Below, piece after piece: positions 1 to 8,433 of a stretch of 64,000 bases of DNA (positions are counted from its first letter, which is position 1; each line of letters begins with the position of its first letter). A program made the translations under genes and the position numbers. Below the pieces are notes generated by a model that worked only from the letters and a program-made list of their open reading frames with translations, was not told where the DNA came from and did no database searches. The DNA comes from Photobacterium kishitanii (lineage in GTDB: Bacteria; Pseudomonadota; Gammaproteobacteria; Enterobacterales; Vibrionaceae): positions 37,391 to 101,390 of the forward strand of contig NZ_PYON01000015.1 of NCBI RefSeq assembly GCF_003026355.1. Direction: 5' to 3'.

Positions 1-276
1 TTCAGCCACCCAGTCTAATGTCAGGACGATAGTGCTATTGGGTAAAATAGGTTGTTGGAATTTGATCACATCCATTCCACCAAATTCAGATGGCATATCA
101 TTAAAATAATGACGCGCAAAATGTACCGCCCAATCAATTTGACTGACGCCAGGTAAAAGAGCAAAGGTTTGAAAATGTCCCTTGAAATCATCTAATCCAT
201 CATCGGCACATAAAGTAATAACCGCATGATGATCAACAATATGGCTGTTGAGTAAGGTTGGCATTGGTCTGTTCAT
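1..276 (-). CDS. apeI: ApeI-like hotdog 3-hydroxyacyl-ACP dehydratase (partial, C-terminus beyond window)
   Basis: The first 92 codons read from an ATG at 276 and the frame runs off the left edge. Visible residues include FKGHFQTFALLPGVSQIDW (about 32-50), the hotdog-fold signature of FabZ/FabA-like thioester dehydratases (G-H-F...L-P-G-V-x-Q). In aryl polyene synthesis such an enzyme dehydrates the 3-hydroxyacyl-ACP after each keto reduction. It lies 17 bp downstream of apeH on the same strand, in the order known for APE clusters (E-F-G-H-I). A start at 264 (second Met) is also possible. The family call is firm; the pathway role rests on context. Confidence 0.8.
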   Translation of the reverse strand, partial: MNRPMPTLLNSHIVDHHAVITLCADDGLDDFKGHFQTFALLPGVSQIDWAVHFARHYFNDMPSEFGGMDVIKFQQPILPNSTIVLTLDWVAE

Positions 277-293
277 TGGTCGTTATTACTTCA

Positions 294-1691
294 TTAGTTG
301 TGGTCATTAAATAGGTTTTCAAGATCGCGCATCAGGCGTTTCCCTTGACTATTTAATGGAATTGCTGCAATTGTGCGAAAGCGTCGAGGAATAGCAATTG
401 GCTCTATCCATTGACGTAACTGTTGGCGTAATAATAGCCAAAACTGTCCTTTTCCTACTCGCTCTAGTTGCTCTGTACCTTGGGCTGTTAGGGTGATCAC
501 TGCGGCGATTTGTAATCGTTGTTGTCGTTCTAATGGTAATACTGCCGCCTCATCAATCCAGGCTAACTGACATAAACGTCGTTCGATTTCAGTTAGCGAT
601 ATGCGTTTTTCTTCTATTTTAATGATTCGATCGGTACGGCCTTTGAGTTCAAAATAATGATCATCAATTAATAGGCAGTGATCACAGGTTTGATACCACT
701 GATTAGGATCAACAAAGGGAGAACGAATTTTTAAACATTGTTCGACATTAACCGCGATTTTAACCACATCAAACCGTAGCCACGGTGTCGTAGATTGCTG
801 TTGTTGGCGATAACCAATCCCCCCCGTTTCGGTACTACCAAAGACTTCAAACGGCAGTGCGCCTAAGAATTGCTGGCAATGTTGCGCGGCGGCAAATGGT
901 AATGGGCCACCAGATGAAAAAATGGCGTTATAAGGAGTAGAAGTAACGCTATTATTGAGGCGTTTTAGTAGTGCTGGACTACTGATTAAAATGTTACTTG
1001 TTGAGGCTTGGGCTTGCACCTGTTCCGGATAGTCGAGATTAAAACAATCAAAACTACGACCGCAGCACAACGGCCATAATACGCGAAATAATAATCCATA
1101 AATATGTTGGTGCGATACGGTACTGCAAATATGGTTGTGTTGTAACTGTTGTCCCCAGATTGCTTCAAGTTGGGCGATTTCATTGTCGAGTAAATCAAGG
1201 GTTTTTATAATCGCCTTGGGTGTGCCACTAGAACCTGAAGTAAACAGGGTTAATTCAATATCAGCCAGTATTAATGTTGGGAACACTGCCTTTGAGGTTA
1301 ACGCTTGATGCTGGTGGATCAAGGGGCTTAGGTTGATGGTTACTAACGATGCTGGAATTTGCGTATCAGTATCGTGCAATAACACATCAAAATGCGGGCT
1401 TAATTCAGCCAGTGCTGCTGGTTGATGGTTACTCGGTAAAATCAATTTTTTATTAGCGTGAATAACAGCCATAAAAGCAACGGCAAAGATGTAACTGTCT
1501 TTACAGCAAATGGCAAAGCGTTGTTGTTTAGTTAGCGCTAATTGTTGGCTTAAACTAAAAACATGCGCTTGAAACTGAGGCCATGAGTGCTGTGTTGTAC
1601 CATTAATGGCCACATTATTGAGATGATGAGTAGGGCGCTGCATTAAGGTTGATAATGATGTTAAAGCAGAAGGGGATATAGCTGTATGCAT
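294..1691 (-). CDS. apeH: ApeH-like acyl-CoA synthetase / AMP-dependent ligase of the aryl polyene cluster
   Basis: This 465-residue ANL-superfamily adenylating enzyme shows the P-loop-like A3 motif LFTSGSSGTPKA (about 149-160), a GSTETGG motif near 286 (A5) and a C-terminal D-H...LKGRTDRIIKIEEKRI hinge region (A8). In characterised APE systems the ligase activates the aromatic starter (4-hydroxybenzoate or a relative) and loads it on an ACP. It is shorter than a typical acyl-CoA synthetase (500-550 aa), as ApeH proteins are. It sits between apeG and apeI on the same strand with a 37-bp gap to apeG. Substrate identity is inferred from the cluster. Confidence 0.82.
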   Translation of the reverse strand: MHTAISPSALTSLSTLMQRPTHHLNNVAINGTTQHSWPQFQAHVFSLSQQLALTKQQRFAICCKDSYIFAVAFMAVIHANKKLILPSNHQPAALAELSPHFDVLLHDTDTQIPASLVTINLSPLIHQHQALTSKAVFPTLILADIELTLFTSGSSGTPKAIIKTLDLLDNEIAQLEAIWGQQLQHNHICSTVSHQHIYGLLFRVLWPLCCGRSFDCFNLDYPEQVQAQASTSNILISSPALLKRLNNSVTSTPYNAIFSSGGPLPFAAAQHCQQFLGALPFEVFGSTETGGIGYRQQQQSTTPWLRFDVVKIAVNVEQCLKIRSPFVDPNQWYQTCDHCLLIDDHYFELKGRTDRIIKIEEKRISLTEIERRLCQLAWIDEAAVLPLERQQRLQIAAVITLTAQGTEQLERVGKGQFWLLLRQQLRQWIEPIAIPRRFRTIAAIPLNSQGKRLMRDLENLFNDHN

Positions 1692-1728
1692 AGCCGTTCT
1701 CTAGTTTTTGATAAAAGTTAGTGCTTAC

Positions 1729-2298
1729 TTATTGGGTGTTTTTATTGCGATACCATTGTCGGCATAACCATTCGATACCAAATAAGCTTCCCGCTAATAT
1801 ATAGCTGATAAAGCCATTGTATAATGTCCATATATGCAGTGGCATAAAACAAGTTATTAATGCAATAGTGCCATTGATAATAAAAAATACACACCATATT
1901 TTAGTGACATTACGGGTATAGCTTACGCCACTTGCAGGTAAATCAGGCTCTTGTATACGTGCTAAACGCTCAATTAAACTTTGCTGTTGCCATAAGCTGC
2001 TACTAAATAGCCCTAGCATTAAGATATTGACAATAACCGGATAGTATAATAATAACCCTTGTTGGCGAAATAATGAGCCTAATGTAACTAAGGCTATTCC
2101 AGCGCCACCGCTTAACCAACCAATATACTTTAGTTCTTTAAGTTGCGTCTGCTTTGCTGCAATGATCCGTACAATGAAAAATACTGCCAGCAATGCACCT
2201 ACAGTTGCTAATCCCCAGCGGCTAATGCCGTAATAAACGGCGACAGGGTAGGCGATCAGTGCTAAGGCTGACAATATTGTTAGCAGACGCATTATCAT
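1729..2298 (-). CDS. apeG: ApeG-like integral membrane protein (COG4648 type)
   Basis: This 189-residue protein has about five or six hydrophobic segments (near 3-20, 25-45, 58-75, 80-98, 130-150 and 155-175) and no catalytic motif that I can see. It matches in size and position the COG4648-type membrane protein found between the ACPs and the ligase in aryl polyene clusters. Its function there is not known; a role in membrane placement or export of the pigment is conjecture. The start ATG at 2298 overlaps the apeF stop codon by one base, and a second in-frame ATG lies at 2292. Translational coupling with apeF is likely. Confidence 0.7.
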   Translation of the reverse strand: MIMRLLTILSALALIAYPVAVYYGISRWGLATVGALLAVFFIVRIIAAKQTQLKELKYIGWLSGGAGIALVTLGSLFRQQGLLLYYPVIVNILMLGLFSSSLWQQQSLIERLARIQEPDLPASGVSYTRNVTKIWCVFFIINGTIALITCFMPLHIWTLYNGFISYILAGSLFGIEWLCRQWYRNKNTQ

Positions 2299-2555
2299 TA
2301 TTCAGCCTTGAGCAAATCAGCAACTGCGATAACGACATCATCAACGGTGCGTACATTTTTAAATTCATCGGGCTGAATTTTTTTGCCAGTAAGGTTTTGC
2401 AAGCGTACAACAAGGTCAACAGCATCAATACTATCAAGATCAAGATCTTGATAGAGGTTTGATTCTAAATGGATATCCTCAGCATCAAGTTCAAATAGCT
2501 CGACTAAAAGTGCTTGGACTTGATGAAAAATTTGGTCGTTATTAATTTGAGTCAT
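2298..2555 (-). CDS. apeF: ApeF-like acyl carrier protein
   Basis: This 85-residue acyl carrier protein has the phosphopantetheine site L-D-L-D-S-I-D (the serine near residue 46). It is acidic, with the usual four-helix length. APE systems use two ACPs, one for the starter and one for chain extension; this is the second in operon order. It lies 5 bp after apeE and overlaps apeG by one base, so the three are almost certainly co-translated. Which of the two ACPs carries the starter cannot be told from sequence alone. Confidence 0.85.
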   Translation of the reverse strand: MTQINNDQIFHQVQALLVELFELDAEDIHLESNLYQDLDLDSIDAVDLVVRLQNLTGKKIQPDEFKNVRTVDDVVIAVADLLKAE

Positions 2556-2560
2556 AATAA

Positions 2561-2818
2561 TTACGCTTTGTTCTGTGAGATATAATGAGCAAGGTTAGCG
2601 ATTGATGCGAAGTGTTGACGGGTATTAGTGTCATCAGCATCAATAACAATATTGTATGTTTTCTTGATTGCCAGTCCAAGTTCTAAGGCATCAATAGAAT
2701 CTAATCCTAGACCATCGTTAAAAAGCGGTGCGTCGGTATCGATATCCTCAACAGTAATATCTTCTAAATTTAACACATCGATAATTAACGTTTTTAATTC
2801 TGTATGTAGTTGTTCCAT
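2561..2818 (-). CDS. apeE: ApeE-like acyl carrier protein
   Basis: This 85-residue acyl carrier protein has the motif G-L-G-L-D-S-I-D-A-L-E-L around residues 36-47; the serine is the 4'-phosphopantetheine site. It belongs to the type II fatty-acid/polyketide ACPs and, with apeF next door, gives the twin-ACP arrangement typical of aryl polyene clusters. The ATG at 2818 is preceded on the minus strand by an AGGTAAC segment that can serve as ribosome binding site. It follows apeD after 43 bp. Confidence 0.85.
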   Translation of the reverse strand: MEQLHTELKTLIIDVLNLEDITVEDIDTDAPLFNDGLGLDSIDALELGLAIKKTYNIVIDADDTNTRQHFASIANLAHYISQNKA

Positions 2819-2861
2819 GTTACCTGCTTGTATTAAGGGTTAACGACAGTATAAATGTAGC

Positions 2862-3644
2862 TCAAACGTCTGTTGGAAAAAGAGTACTGGCTAAATGTTT
2901 ATTGAGTTGTCGAGCCGCAGTTGTTGGCGAGCTATGTTCTTTTAAATACGACTCTATACTAATTTTGTTTTTTATTTCAATTAAGAAAAAAGGCTTTTTA
3001 TCGGGTACTTGATACCATTTTTGCTCTTTGGTTAAAAAGCTCGGTGATACTGTTATATGAACGACACGAATATTAACCTGACTGCGAATGGCTATTTGTG
3101 CTGCTCCACGCTGCAACTTTGGTGTTTTAGTCGCCGTTGTACGTGTTCCTTCTGGAAATATCAGTAATACATTACCTTGTTGTAGGCGTTGGTTACAGCT
3201 TTCTAATAGTGATTCAGGATCGCGATTGGGAATATAACCAGCAGCTTTAACAATACCTTTAATAAAGGGATTTCGCCAAATAGAAGCTTTAACAAGACAA
3301 TCACATTGTGGCAATTGTGAAGCTATAAGGACATAGTCAATTAGACTAGGATGATTAGCAACAATTAAACTGTGTTTGTCTTCTTTAAGCGCGATCAAAT
3401 TGTCAAAGCGATAATCAATCACTTTTAAAAATCGCATTGTGCGACAGAAAAAATTAAAAGTACGTTGAATGGTGCTTTGTACTTTGATTTCTCGTTGCTG
3501 GTGATTGGGTGTAAGTAGTGATATTAGCGGAAATATCATGAACGTCAGCAAAAGGGCACCTAAACCAAAAAGGCTGAAGCATCCTGCGGTTGCGATAATA
3601 CGCCAGCTCTTATTGAGTCGCTGTGCTATTGAGAGTGTACTCAT
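2862..3644 (-). CDS. apeD: ApeD-like 1-acyl-glycerol-3-phosphate acyltransferase family protein
   Basis: This 260-residue PlsC-type acyltransferase begins with a membrane segment (about 20-50). The family motif N-H-x4-D appears as VANHPSLIDYV (near 90-100), followed by FPEGTR (near 165-170). The chosen ATG at 3644 overlaps the apeC stop as ATGA, a classic coupled start; the frame is open seven codons further upstream but those codons lie inside apeC. In APE biosynthesis a PlsC-like protein probably attaches the polyene acid to a lipid or glycan anchor in the envelope. The exact acceptor is unknown. Confidence 0.8.
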   Translation of the reverse strand: MSTLSIAQRLNKSWRIIATAGCFSLFGLGALLLTFMIFPLISLLTPNHQQREIKVQSTIQRTFNFFCRTMRFLKVIDYRFDNLIALKEDKHSLIVANHPSLIDYVLIASQLPQCDCLVKASIWRNPFIKGIVKAAGYIPNRDPESLLESCNQRLQQGNVLLIFPEGTRTTATKTPKLQRGAAQIAIRSQVNIRVVHITVSPSFLTKEQKWYQVPDKKPFFLIEIKNKISIESYLKEHSSPTTAARQLNKHLASTLFPTDV

Positions 3645-4378
3645 GATTGATATCGCCACTGCCACTGTTGGTGTTGAGCATTAATTGACCATTGACTATC
3701 TTTATTGGCAAGGTGCTTAATTATCGTTAGTGTCTGTGGATAACAACTAACACTATGCTGAGGTTCATTGGTTAATTTGAAGGTCGGTCGCCAACTTAAT
3801 TGGCAGTTATTCCCATTAGATATCACCATTGCAAGCGCGAAACTTGGGTATTGGTACTGTTCAAATTGTTGATATTCAATCGGTAATGGTTGATCAAAAT
3901 CGACCATAAGTACCCGATGATGTGGATGTTGGTTGAGATAACAAGCAACCTCAATCAGTGCCATATGGAGATTATTTTCCCCGCCAGCTAATGAGGTAAC
4001 TGCGATGGGTTGTTTGGCTGCAATAGTATATAAACCAGCCGCAGTATTATGGACCGATTGTGAAAAAGCAATCGGTGACGCATCATCACCATTAATAATA
4101 TCTTTGATTAGCTTGACGGTACGGTGTAATTCGCCATGTCGACTTGAAAAAACAATATAGTCGATATTATTTGATGCTGTAATCATCAGCGCCGTTTGGA
4201 GTGCCAACTTACTGAGAGGGCTCATGCGACGGCGCATCATTGGTGGTATTTTATCTGCTACTGGTGGCTGAGGATCAATTAATTGTGGGTTTTTAGCCCA
4301 AGTCTGCCAATCTTGTTGGGTTGTTAAACCCGGTGCAAGGGCAATCCAATGGTCAATATTGAAGTGAATTGTATTCAT
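3641..4378 (-). CDS. apeC: ApeC-like ketosynthase chain-length-factor protein
   Basis: This 245-residue protein resembles the N-terminal half of beta-ketoacyl synthases. It keeps the VFSSRHGEL and FSQSVHNTAAGL stretches, but no cysteine sits at the expected nucleophile site, as in chain-length factors. Characterised ApeC forms a heterodimer with the true ketosynthase ApeO, which would lie beyond the left edge. The ATG at 4378 is preferred over an in-frame GTG at 4387 because GGAG stands just before it. It is the first gene of the minus-strand APE operon and is coupled to apeD by an ATGA overlap. Confidence 0.75.
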   Translation of the reverse strand: MNTIHFNIDHWIALAPGLTTQQDWQTWAKNPQLIDPQPPVADKIPPMMRRRMSPLSKLALQTALMITASNNIDYIVFSSRHGELHRTVKLIKDIINGDDASPIAFSQSVHNTAAGLYTIAAKQPIAVTSLAGGENNLHMALIEVACYLNQHPHHRVLMVDFDQPLPIEYQQFEQYQYPSFALAMVISNGNNCQLSWRPTFKLTNEPQHSVSCYPQTLTIIKHLANKDSQWSINAQHQQWQWRYQS

Positions 4379-4479
4379 AGGCTCCACACAAACAACTAAA
4401 TAATCAGAGTACTTGCAAAATTAATATAAACATTAATAAAGTTTATCATTAAATCAATCAGATAACTGTGTAATTTATA

Positions 4480-4514
4480 ATCATCAATTAAATCTTTTTA
4501 TTTTAATTGATGAT
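4480..4514. promoter_or_regulatory. AT-rich 13-bp perfect inverted repeat in the divergent APE promoter region
   Basis: ATCATCAATTAAA (4480-4492) and its exact reverse complement (4502-4514) flank a nine-base T-rich loop. It lies in the 257-bp gap between divergently transcribed apeC and the methyltransferase gene, about 100 bp from the former start and 120 bp from the latter. Such a symmetric element between divergent promoters may be an operator; a cruciform or weak terminator cannot be excluded. No regulator gene is adjacent. Confidence 0.4.
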
Positions 4515-4635
4515 TTTGTTTTGGTTGCTGATATCTGTGTAATTATCGATATTGTTTGTTTTTAAACAGTACATCTTGATAGTAGCTCGTTAGAATAGCG
4601 ACTTTATTTTATCTCTCCCGATTAATAGGTGCAGT

Positions 4636-5703
4636 GTGACTCGTTTTACTACAGATCCATTCAATGCATTAGCGGCGAAAACGGAAGCTCAGAAATTAGC
4701 TTTTTCGCCGATTATTTTTCATACCGCTCGAACTTTGCGTGATTTAAAAATATTACAAGTATTGGATGATGCAGGTAAAAATGGACTTAATGCTGAACAA
4801 ATTGCAGCAGTTACTAATGTGTCGGAATATGGTGTTAAAGTTTTACTAGATATGGCGTTAAGTGCATATATTGTTACTTGGCATCAGGATAAATATTGTT
4901 TAGCTAATCTTGGATATTTTTTATTACATGATGGCATGACGAATGCGAACATGGATTTTACTGCGGATGTTTGTTATGCCGCAATGATGCATTTAACAGA
5001 ATCCATTCAACAAGGTAAGCCGGCTGGGCTTAAAGAACTCGGTGATTGGCCAACTATCTATCAGGGTTTATCACAATTGTCACCACAGGCGAAACAAAGT
5101 TGGTTTGCATTCGATCATTTTTATTCAGATCGTTCATTTCCGTTATTATTAGACAAAGTGTTTACTCACCAACCTTTACGAATTTTTGATATTGGTGGTA
5201 ATACGGGTAAATGGGCATTGCAATGTTGTCAGCATAATCAAGATGTTGAAGTAACAATTATTGATCTACCACAGCAGATTGCCGTTGCAACCGTCAATGC
5301 AGAGCAGGCTGGATTTTCTGATCGGATTAAAGGCTATCCGATGGATATGCTTGATCGTGATCAAGCTTTTCCACAAGGTGCTGATGTGTGGTGGATGAGT
5401 CAATTTCTAGATTGTTTTTCTCCAATGGAAATTCTAAGTATTTTACGTCGTGTAAGGCAAGCAATGAGTCTAGATGCCAAAGTGTATATTTTAGAATTAT
5501 TTTGGGATACTCAACGTTATGAGGCTGCGTCTTATTGTTTAAATGCAACATCGCTATATTTTACTTGTTTAGCGAATGGCAATAGTCGTTTTTATCGTAG
5601 TGAAGATTTTTTAGAGCTTGTAACAGAAGCGGGCTTTATTATTGTTGAGCGTGAGGATGATATAGGCTTAGGCCATACATTACTCACGTTGCAAGCTGGA
5701 TAA
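4636..5703 (+). CDS. SAM-dependent O-methyltransferase of the aryl polyene cluster
   Basis: This 355-residue class I methyltransferase has an N-terminal winged-helix dimerisation part (about 35-90) and a C-terminal Rossmann domain. The SAM-binding glycine motif is FDIGGNTGKWAL (about 188-199), followed by an acidic residue at the end of the next strand (TIIDLPQQ). The architecture is that of plant-type and antibiotic O-methyltransferases. In the APE setting it most likely methylates the aryl head group. It starts with GTG at 4636 behind an AGGTG ribosome binding site and is followed after 23 bp by the halogenase-like gene. It could correspond to the methyltransferase called ApeB elsewhere, but orientation and length leave that open. 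Confidence 0.75.
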   Translation: MTRFTTDPFNALAAKTEAQKLAFSPIIFHTARTLRDLKILQVLDDAGKNGLNAEQIAAVTNVSEYGVKVLLDMALSAYIVTWHQDKYCLANLGYFLLHDGMTNANMDFTADVCYAAMMHLTESIQQGKPAGLKELGDWPTIYQGLSQLSPQAKQSWFAFDHFYSDRSFPLLLDKVFTHQPLRIFDIGGNTGKWALQCCQHNQDVEVTIIDLPQQIAVATVNAEQAGFSDRIKGYPMDMLDRDQAFPQGADVWWMSQFLDCFSPMEILSILRRVRQAMSLDAKVYILELFWDTQRYEAASYCLNATSLYFTCLANGNSRFYRSEDFLELVTEAGFIIVEREDDIGLGHTLLTLQAG

Positions 5704-5726
5704 AATGTAACGTAAGGATAGCGATT

Positions 5727-6977
5727 GTGAATCAAAAACAGCGTACGCAAGTGGTTATTATTGGTGCTGGCCCTTCAGGCTCTGTTGCTGCTGCATTATT
5801 GCATCAGCAACACATTGATGTGATTGTATTAGAAAAAAGCACCTTTCCTCGATTTTCCATTGGCGAAAGTTTACTGCCTGCGTGTATGGAGGTTATTGAA
5901 CAAGCGAAAATGTTAGATGCAGTTACTGCGGCTGGGTTTCAGTTTAAAGATGGTGCTGCTTTTCGTTATCGAGACCGTTATACCGCGTTTGATTTTAGCG
6001 ATAAATTTACTCCAGGAGCAGGAACAACCTATCAAGTTCAGCGTGGACATTTTGATAAAGTGTTAGCGGATGAGGCGCAAGCTCAAGGGGTTGAGATTCG
6101 CTATGAGCACACCGTTGAAGCGATTGAATGTTTAGATGGTAAGTCAGTACTTACAATTACGGATGCTCAACAGCAACAGCAACAGTATGCATTAGAAGCG
6201 GATTTTGTACTTGATGCGAGCGGTTTTGGTCGAGTATTGCCACGATTACTGGGGTTAGAAAAACCGTCACATTTACCACCACGGCAAGCGATATTTTGTC
6301 ATGTCACCGATCATATTGATGTTAACCGTTGTGAGGTGGAATATGATCGCAATAAGATTTTAATTTCAGTCCATCCTCAATCCGCCGATGTCTGGTATTG
6401 GCTAATTCCGTTTAGTAATGGCACTTGTTCATTAGGAGTGGTTGCGCCACCACAATGGTTAGCGAAGTATGGTGATGATTCGATCTCGATATTAAAGCAA
6501 TTGGTTATTGAAGAATCAGGGTTAGCGGCAGTATTGGCTGCTGCAGAATATCCATCGACAGCTGCAACCATTGAGGGCTATTCAGCGAATGTTACCCAAC
6601 TGGCAACGTCAAATTATGCGTTGTTAGGTAATGCTGGAGAGTTTTTAGATCCGGTATTTTCTTCTGGAGTAACAATTGCGATGAAATCTGCGCAGTTAGC
6701 TGCGGGGGTGTTAACACGCTCTTTTGCCGGAGATAACATTGATTGGCAACGTGATTATGCTGAGCCGTTAATGTTGGGCGTTGATACTTTCCGTACTTAT
6801 GTGGAAGGGTGGTATTCAGGAGAGTTACAAACAGTCATTTTTCATCCTAATCCTGATCCTAAAATTAAACAAATGATATGTGCAATTTTAGCTGGCTATG
6901 CGTGGGATATTAATAATCCTTTTGTTGCCCAATCACAACGTAGATTAGCTGTTGTAGCTGCATTATGTGCAGATTAA
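5727..6977 (+). CDS. Flavin-dependent halogenase-like / FAD monooxygenase of the aryl polyene cluster
   Basis: This 416-residue flavoprotein starts with a GTG behind TAAGGA. It has the FAD dinucleotide-binding GAGPSG (13-18), FPRFSIGESLLP (40-51), a lysine at 74 in GFQFKDGA and the motif WYWLIP at 223-228. The last two match the catalytic lysine and the W-x-W-x-I-P box of flavin-dependent halogenases acting on phenolic or carrier-bound substrates. Related proteins occur in aryl polyene, xanthomonadin and flexirubin clusters. It would act on the aryl head group, either halogenating or hydroxylating it. It forms a two-gene unit with the methyltransferase and ends at a strong terminator. Halogenation itself is not proven by sequence. 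Confidence 0.72.
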   Translation: MNQKQRTQVVIIGAGPSGSVAAALLHQQHIDVIVLEKSTFPRFSIGESLLPACMEVIEQAKMLDAVTAAGFQFKDGAAFRYRDRYTAFDFSDKFTPGAGTTYQVQRGHFDKVLADEAQAQGVEIRYEHTVEAIECLDGKSVLTITDAQQQQQQYALEADFVLDASGFGRVLPRLLGLEKPSHLPPRQAIFCHVTDHIDVNRCEVEYDRNKILISVHPQSADVWYWLIPFSNGTCSLGVVAPPQWLAKYGDDSISILKQLVIEESGLAAVLAAAEYPSTAATIEGYSANVTQLATSNYALLGNAGEFLDPVFSSGVTIAMKSAQLAAGVLTRSFAGDNIDWQRDYAEPLMLGVDTFRTYVEGWYSGELQTVIFHPNPDPKIKQMICAILAGYAWDINNPFVAQSQRRLAVVAALCAD

Positions 6978-6993
6978 GACCAAGATTTCGTTG

Positions 6994-7048
6994 AAAAAAG
7001 CCGTTACATTTCAACTCAAGCGAGTGATGAATGTAGCGGCTTTTTTAT
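6994..7048. terminator. Bidirectional rho-independent terminator
   Basis: AAAAAAGCCGTTACATT pairs with AATGTAGCGGCTTTTTT across an 18-base loop, giving a stem flanked by A and T runs on both sides. It sits between the convergent halogenase-like gene and the VF530-type gene and can serve both. Confidence 0.8.
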
Positions 7049-7057
7049 CGGTGGTTG

Positions 7058-7270
7058 TTAGCGCATCATATCAAGATATAAGCTTTCAACCTTAGTACGC
7101 GCCCATTCAGTCTTACGTAAAAACTTGAGGCTTGATTTAATGCTTGGATCATCATTAAAGCAGCGAATGTTAATCCGTGAGCCAAGTTCATCCCAACCAT
7201 AATGCTCGACAAGTTCAATCAATACTTTTTCTAACGTGATGCCGTGTAATGGGTTATTTTTTTGTGTCAT
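7058..7270 (-). CDS. VF530 family (DUF2132) small DNA-binding protein
   Basis: This 70-residue protein has [22 protein letters not shown] near its start and the segment [16 protein letters not shown], both diagnostic of the VF530/DUF2132 family. The family was first seen in Vibrio fischeri and its structure suggested DNA binding; its cellular role is not established. It is transcribed alone, with its end facing the terminator shared with the APE genes. Nothing in the sequence ties it to the pigment cluster. Confidence 0.85.
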   Translation of the reverse strand: MTQKNNPLHGITLEKVLIELVEHYGWDELGSRINIRCFNDDPSIKSSLKFLRKTEWARTKVESLYLDMMR

Positions 7271-7611
7271 GCTATATGCCGTTCAAGTGATTCATTTAAG
7301 ATACTTAGTTGTTAGTGCTTAGTGTAACTGACAATGACACGATACCCAATGCTGTTTTATGGCTGACAAACACTGCCTCTTCAATCGTTACATGATTAGA
7401 TAAAACTGAAAATAAATTTAACCATTATTAATGCTAATACTGAATAAGCGAAAGAGTGAAATAAAATAATCAAAGCTAATTAATTAAAATGCATATAGTA
7501 CTTACTCTCAAACAGTATGTTCGAAAGTATAAGATTGTTGTTGCTTATTATTATGGTTTTTATATTGGCTCGTACAGGTAATTACCACCAATAATAATTT
7601 TAATAGTCTTT
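7271..7611. other. 341-bp AT-rich intergenic region
   Basis: I see no supported gene, RNA or strong hairpin here. It contains the promoter side of the VF530-type gene and the region downstream of the zinc-module gene. Confidence 0.5.
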
Positions 7612-8433
7612 TTAATATGACTGTAATAATTTAATCGGTGGCTGTTTATTTATATTATTGGCTTTTTTCCTACGTTGTAAGGCGCATTTAGGACAGCCAT
7701 TTCCCGCCAGATGATTCGCTGGTAATTGGGAAAACTCACCATGGATATTACAAATAATAATACCTTTAACTCTCATGTTCTTATATTCGAATAATGAATA
7801 ATTATAGTGGTTATTGTGAATTTTATTTGCATCTTCGATAAATTGTTTTGTGGTCTTCTTATGCTTGTTTTTTGTACATTTAGGGCATCCTGAACCACGT
7901 AAATGTGCATCAGCTCGTTGCGTAAAATCACCATGAATAAGACAAGTTATGTCACTTTTTTTGAGTGCGCCAGTATAGATGAAATGATCATAACGATAAC
8001 GGTTGTGATGCGCTTTGTTAGCCTTTGCTATGTAGACAGATTGTGAATGGCGATAAGACAAAGCACATTGAGGGCACCCCTTTCCTGCAAGATGTGCATT
8101 AGGACGCTGTTCAAAATTGCCATGAGTTCGACAGTTTATGATCCCTTTATCTAATGTCCCGCTATATATAAATTCCTTATAGGAATACTTGTTACCGTGA
8201 ACGGCCGTTGCTCGGTCAATAAAAGTCTGAATATCCATCTTTTGTTTGCCAGAACAGGCTGGGCAGCCATGTCCTGCAAGGTGAGCATCTGGCCGTTGAT
8301 TGAAATTTCCATGGATTGGGCAAGTGATAATGCCTTTGGTTTTGGCGTTTATATAATCAAAAAAAGCGTAACTATATTTTTCTGAGTGGCGATTTTTTGC
8401 TCGTTTAATAAACGTGTCAGTATTTTTTTTCAT
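7612..8433 (-). CDS. Protein of four tandem treble-clef-like zinc modules (DUF723-like repeats)
   Basis: This 273-residue protein is built of four modules of about 63 residues. Each holds a start like F-I-x-R-A...H-x-x-x-Y-x-Y, then C-x2-H-G-x-F-x-Q-x-P-x2-H-L-x-G-x-G-C-P-x-C. The predicted zinc ligands are C38/H41/C57/C60, C101/H104/C120/C123, C164/H167/C183/C186 and C228/H231/C247/C250. Such repeats occur in phage and bacterial proteins near or fused to HNH or GIY-YIG nucleases, but no nuclease motif is present here. It is basic at the C-terminus. No good ribosome binding site precedes the ATG. DNA or RNA binding is likely; its biological role is unknown. Confidence 0.72.
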   Translation of the reverse strand: MKKNTDTFIKRAKNRHSEKYSYAFFDYINAKTKGIITCPIHGNFNQRPDAHLAGHGCPACSGKQKMDIQTFIDRATAVHGNKYSYKEFIYSGTLDKGIINCRTHGNFEQRPNAHLAGKGCPQCALSYRHSQSVYIAKANKAHHNRYRYDHFIYTGALKKSDITCLIHGDFTQRADAHLRGSGCPKCTKNKHKKTTKQFIEDANKIHNNHYNYSLFEYKNMRVKGIIICNIHGEFSQLPANHLAGNGCPKCALQRRKKANNINKQPPIKLLQSY

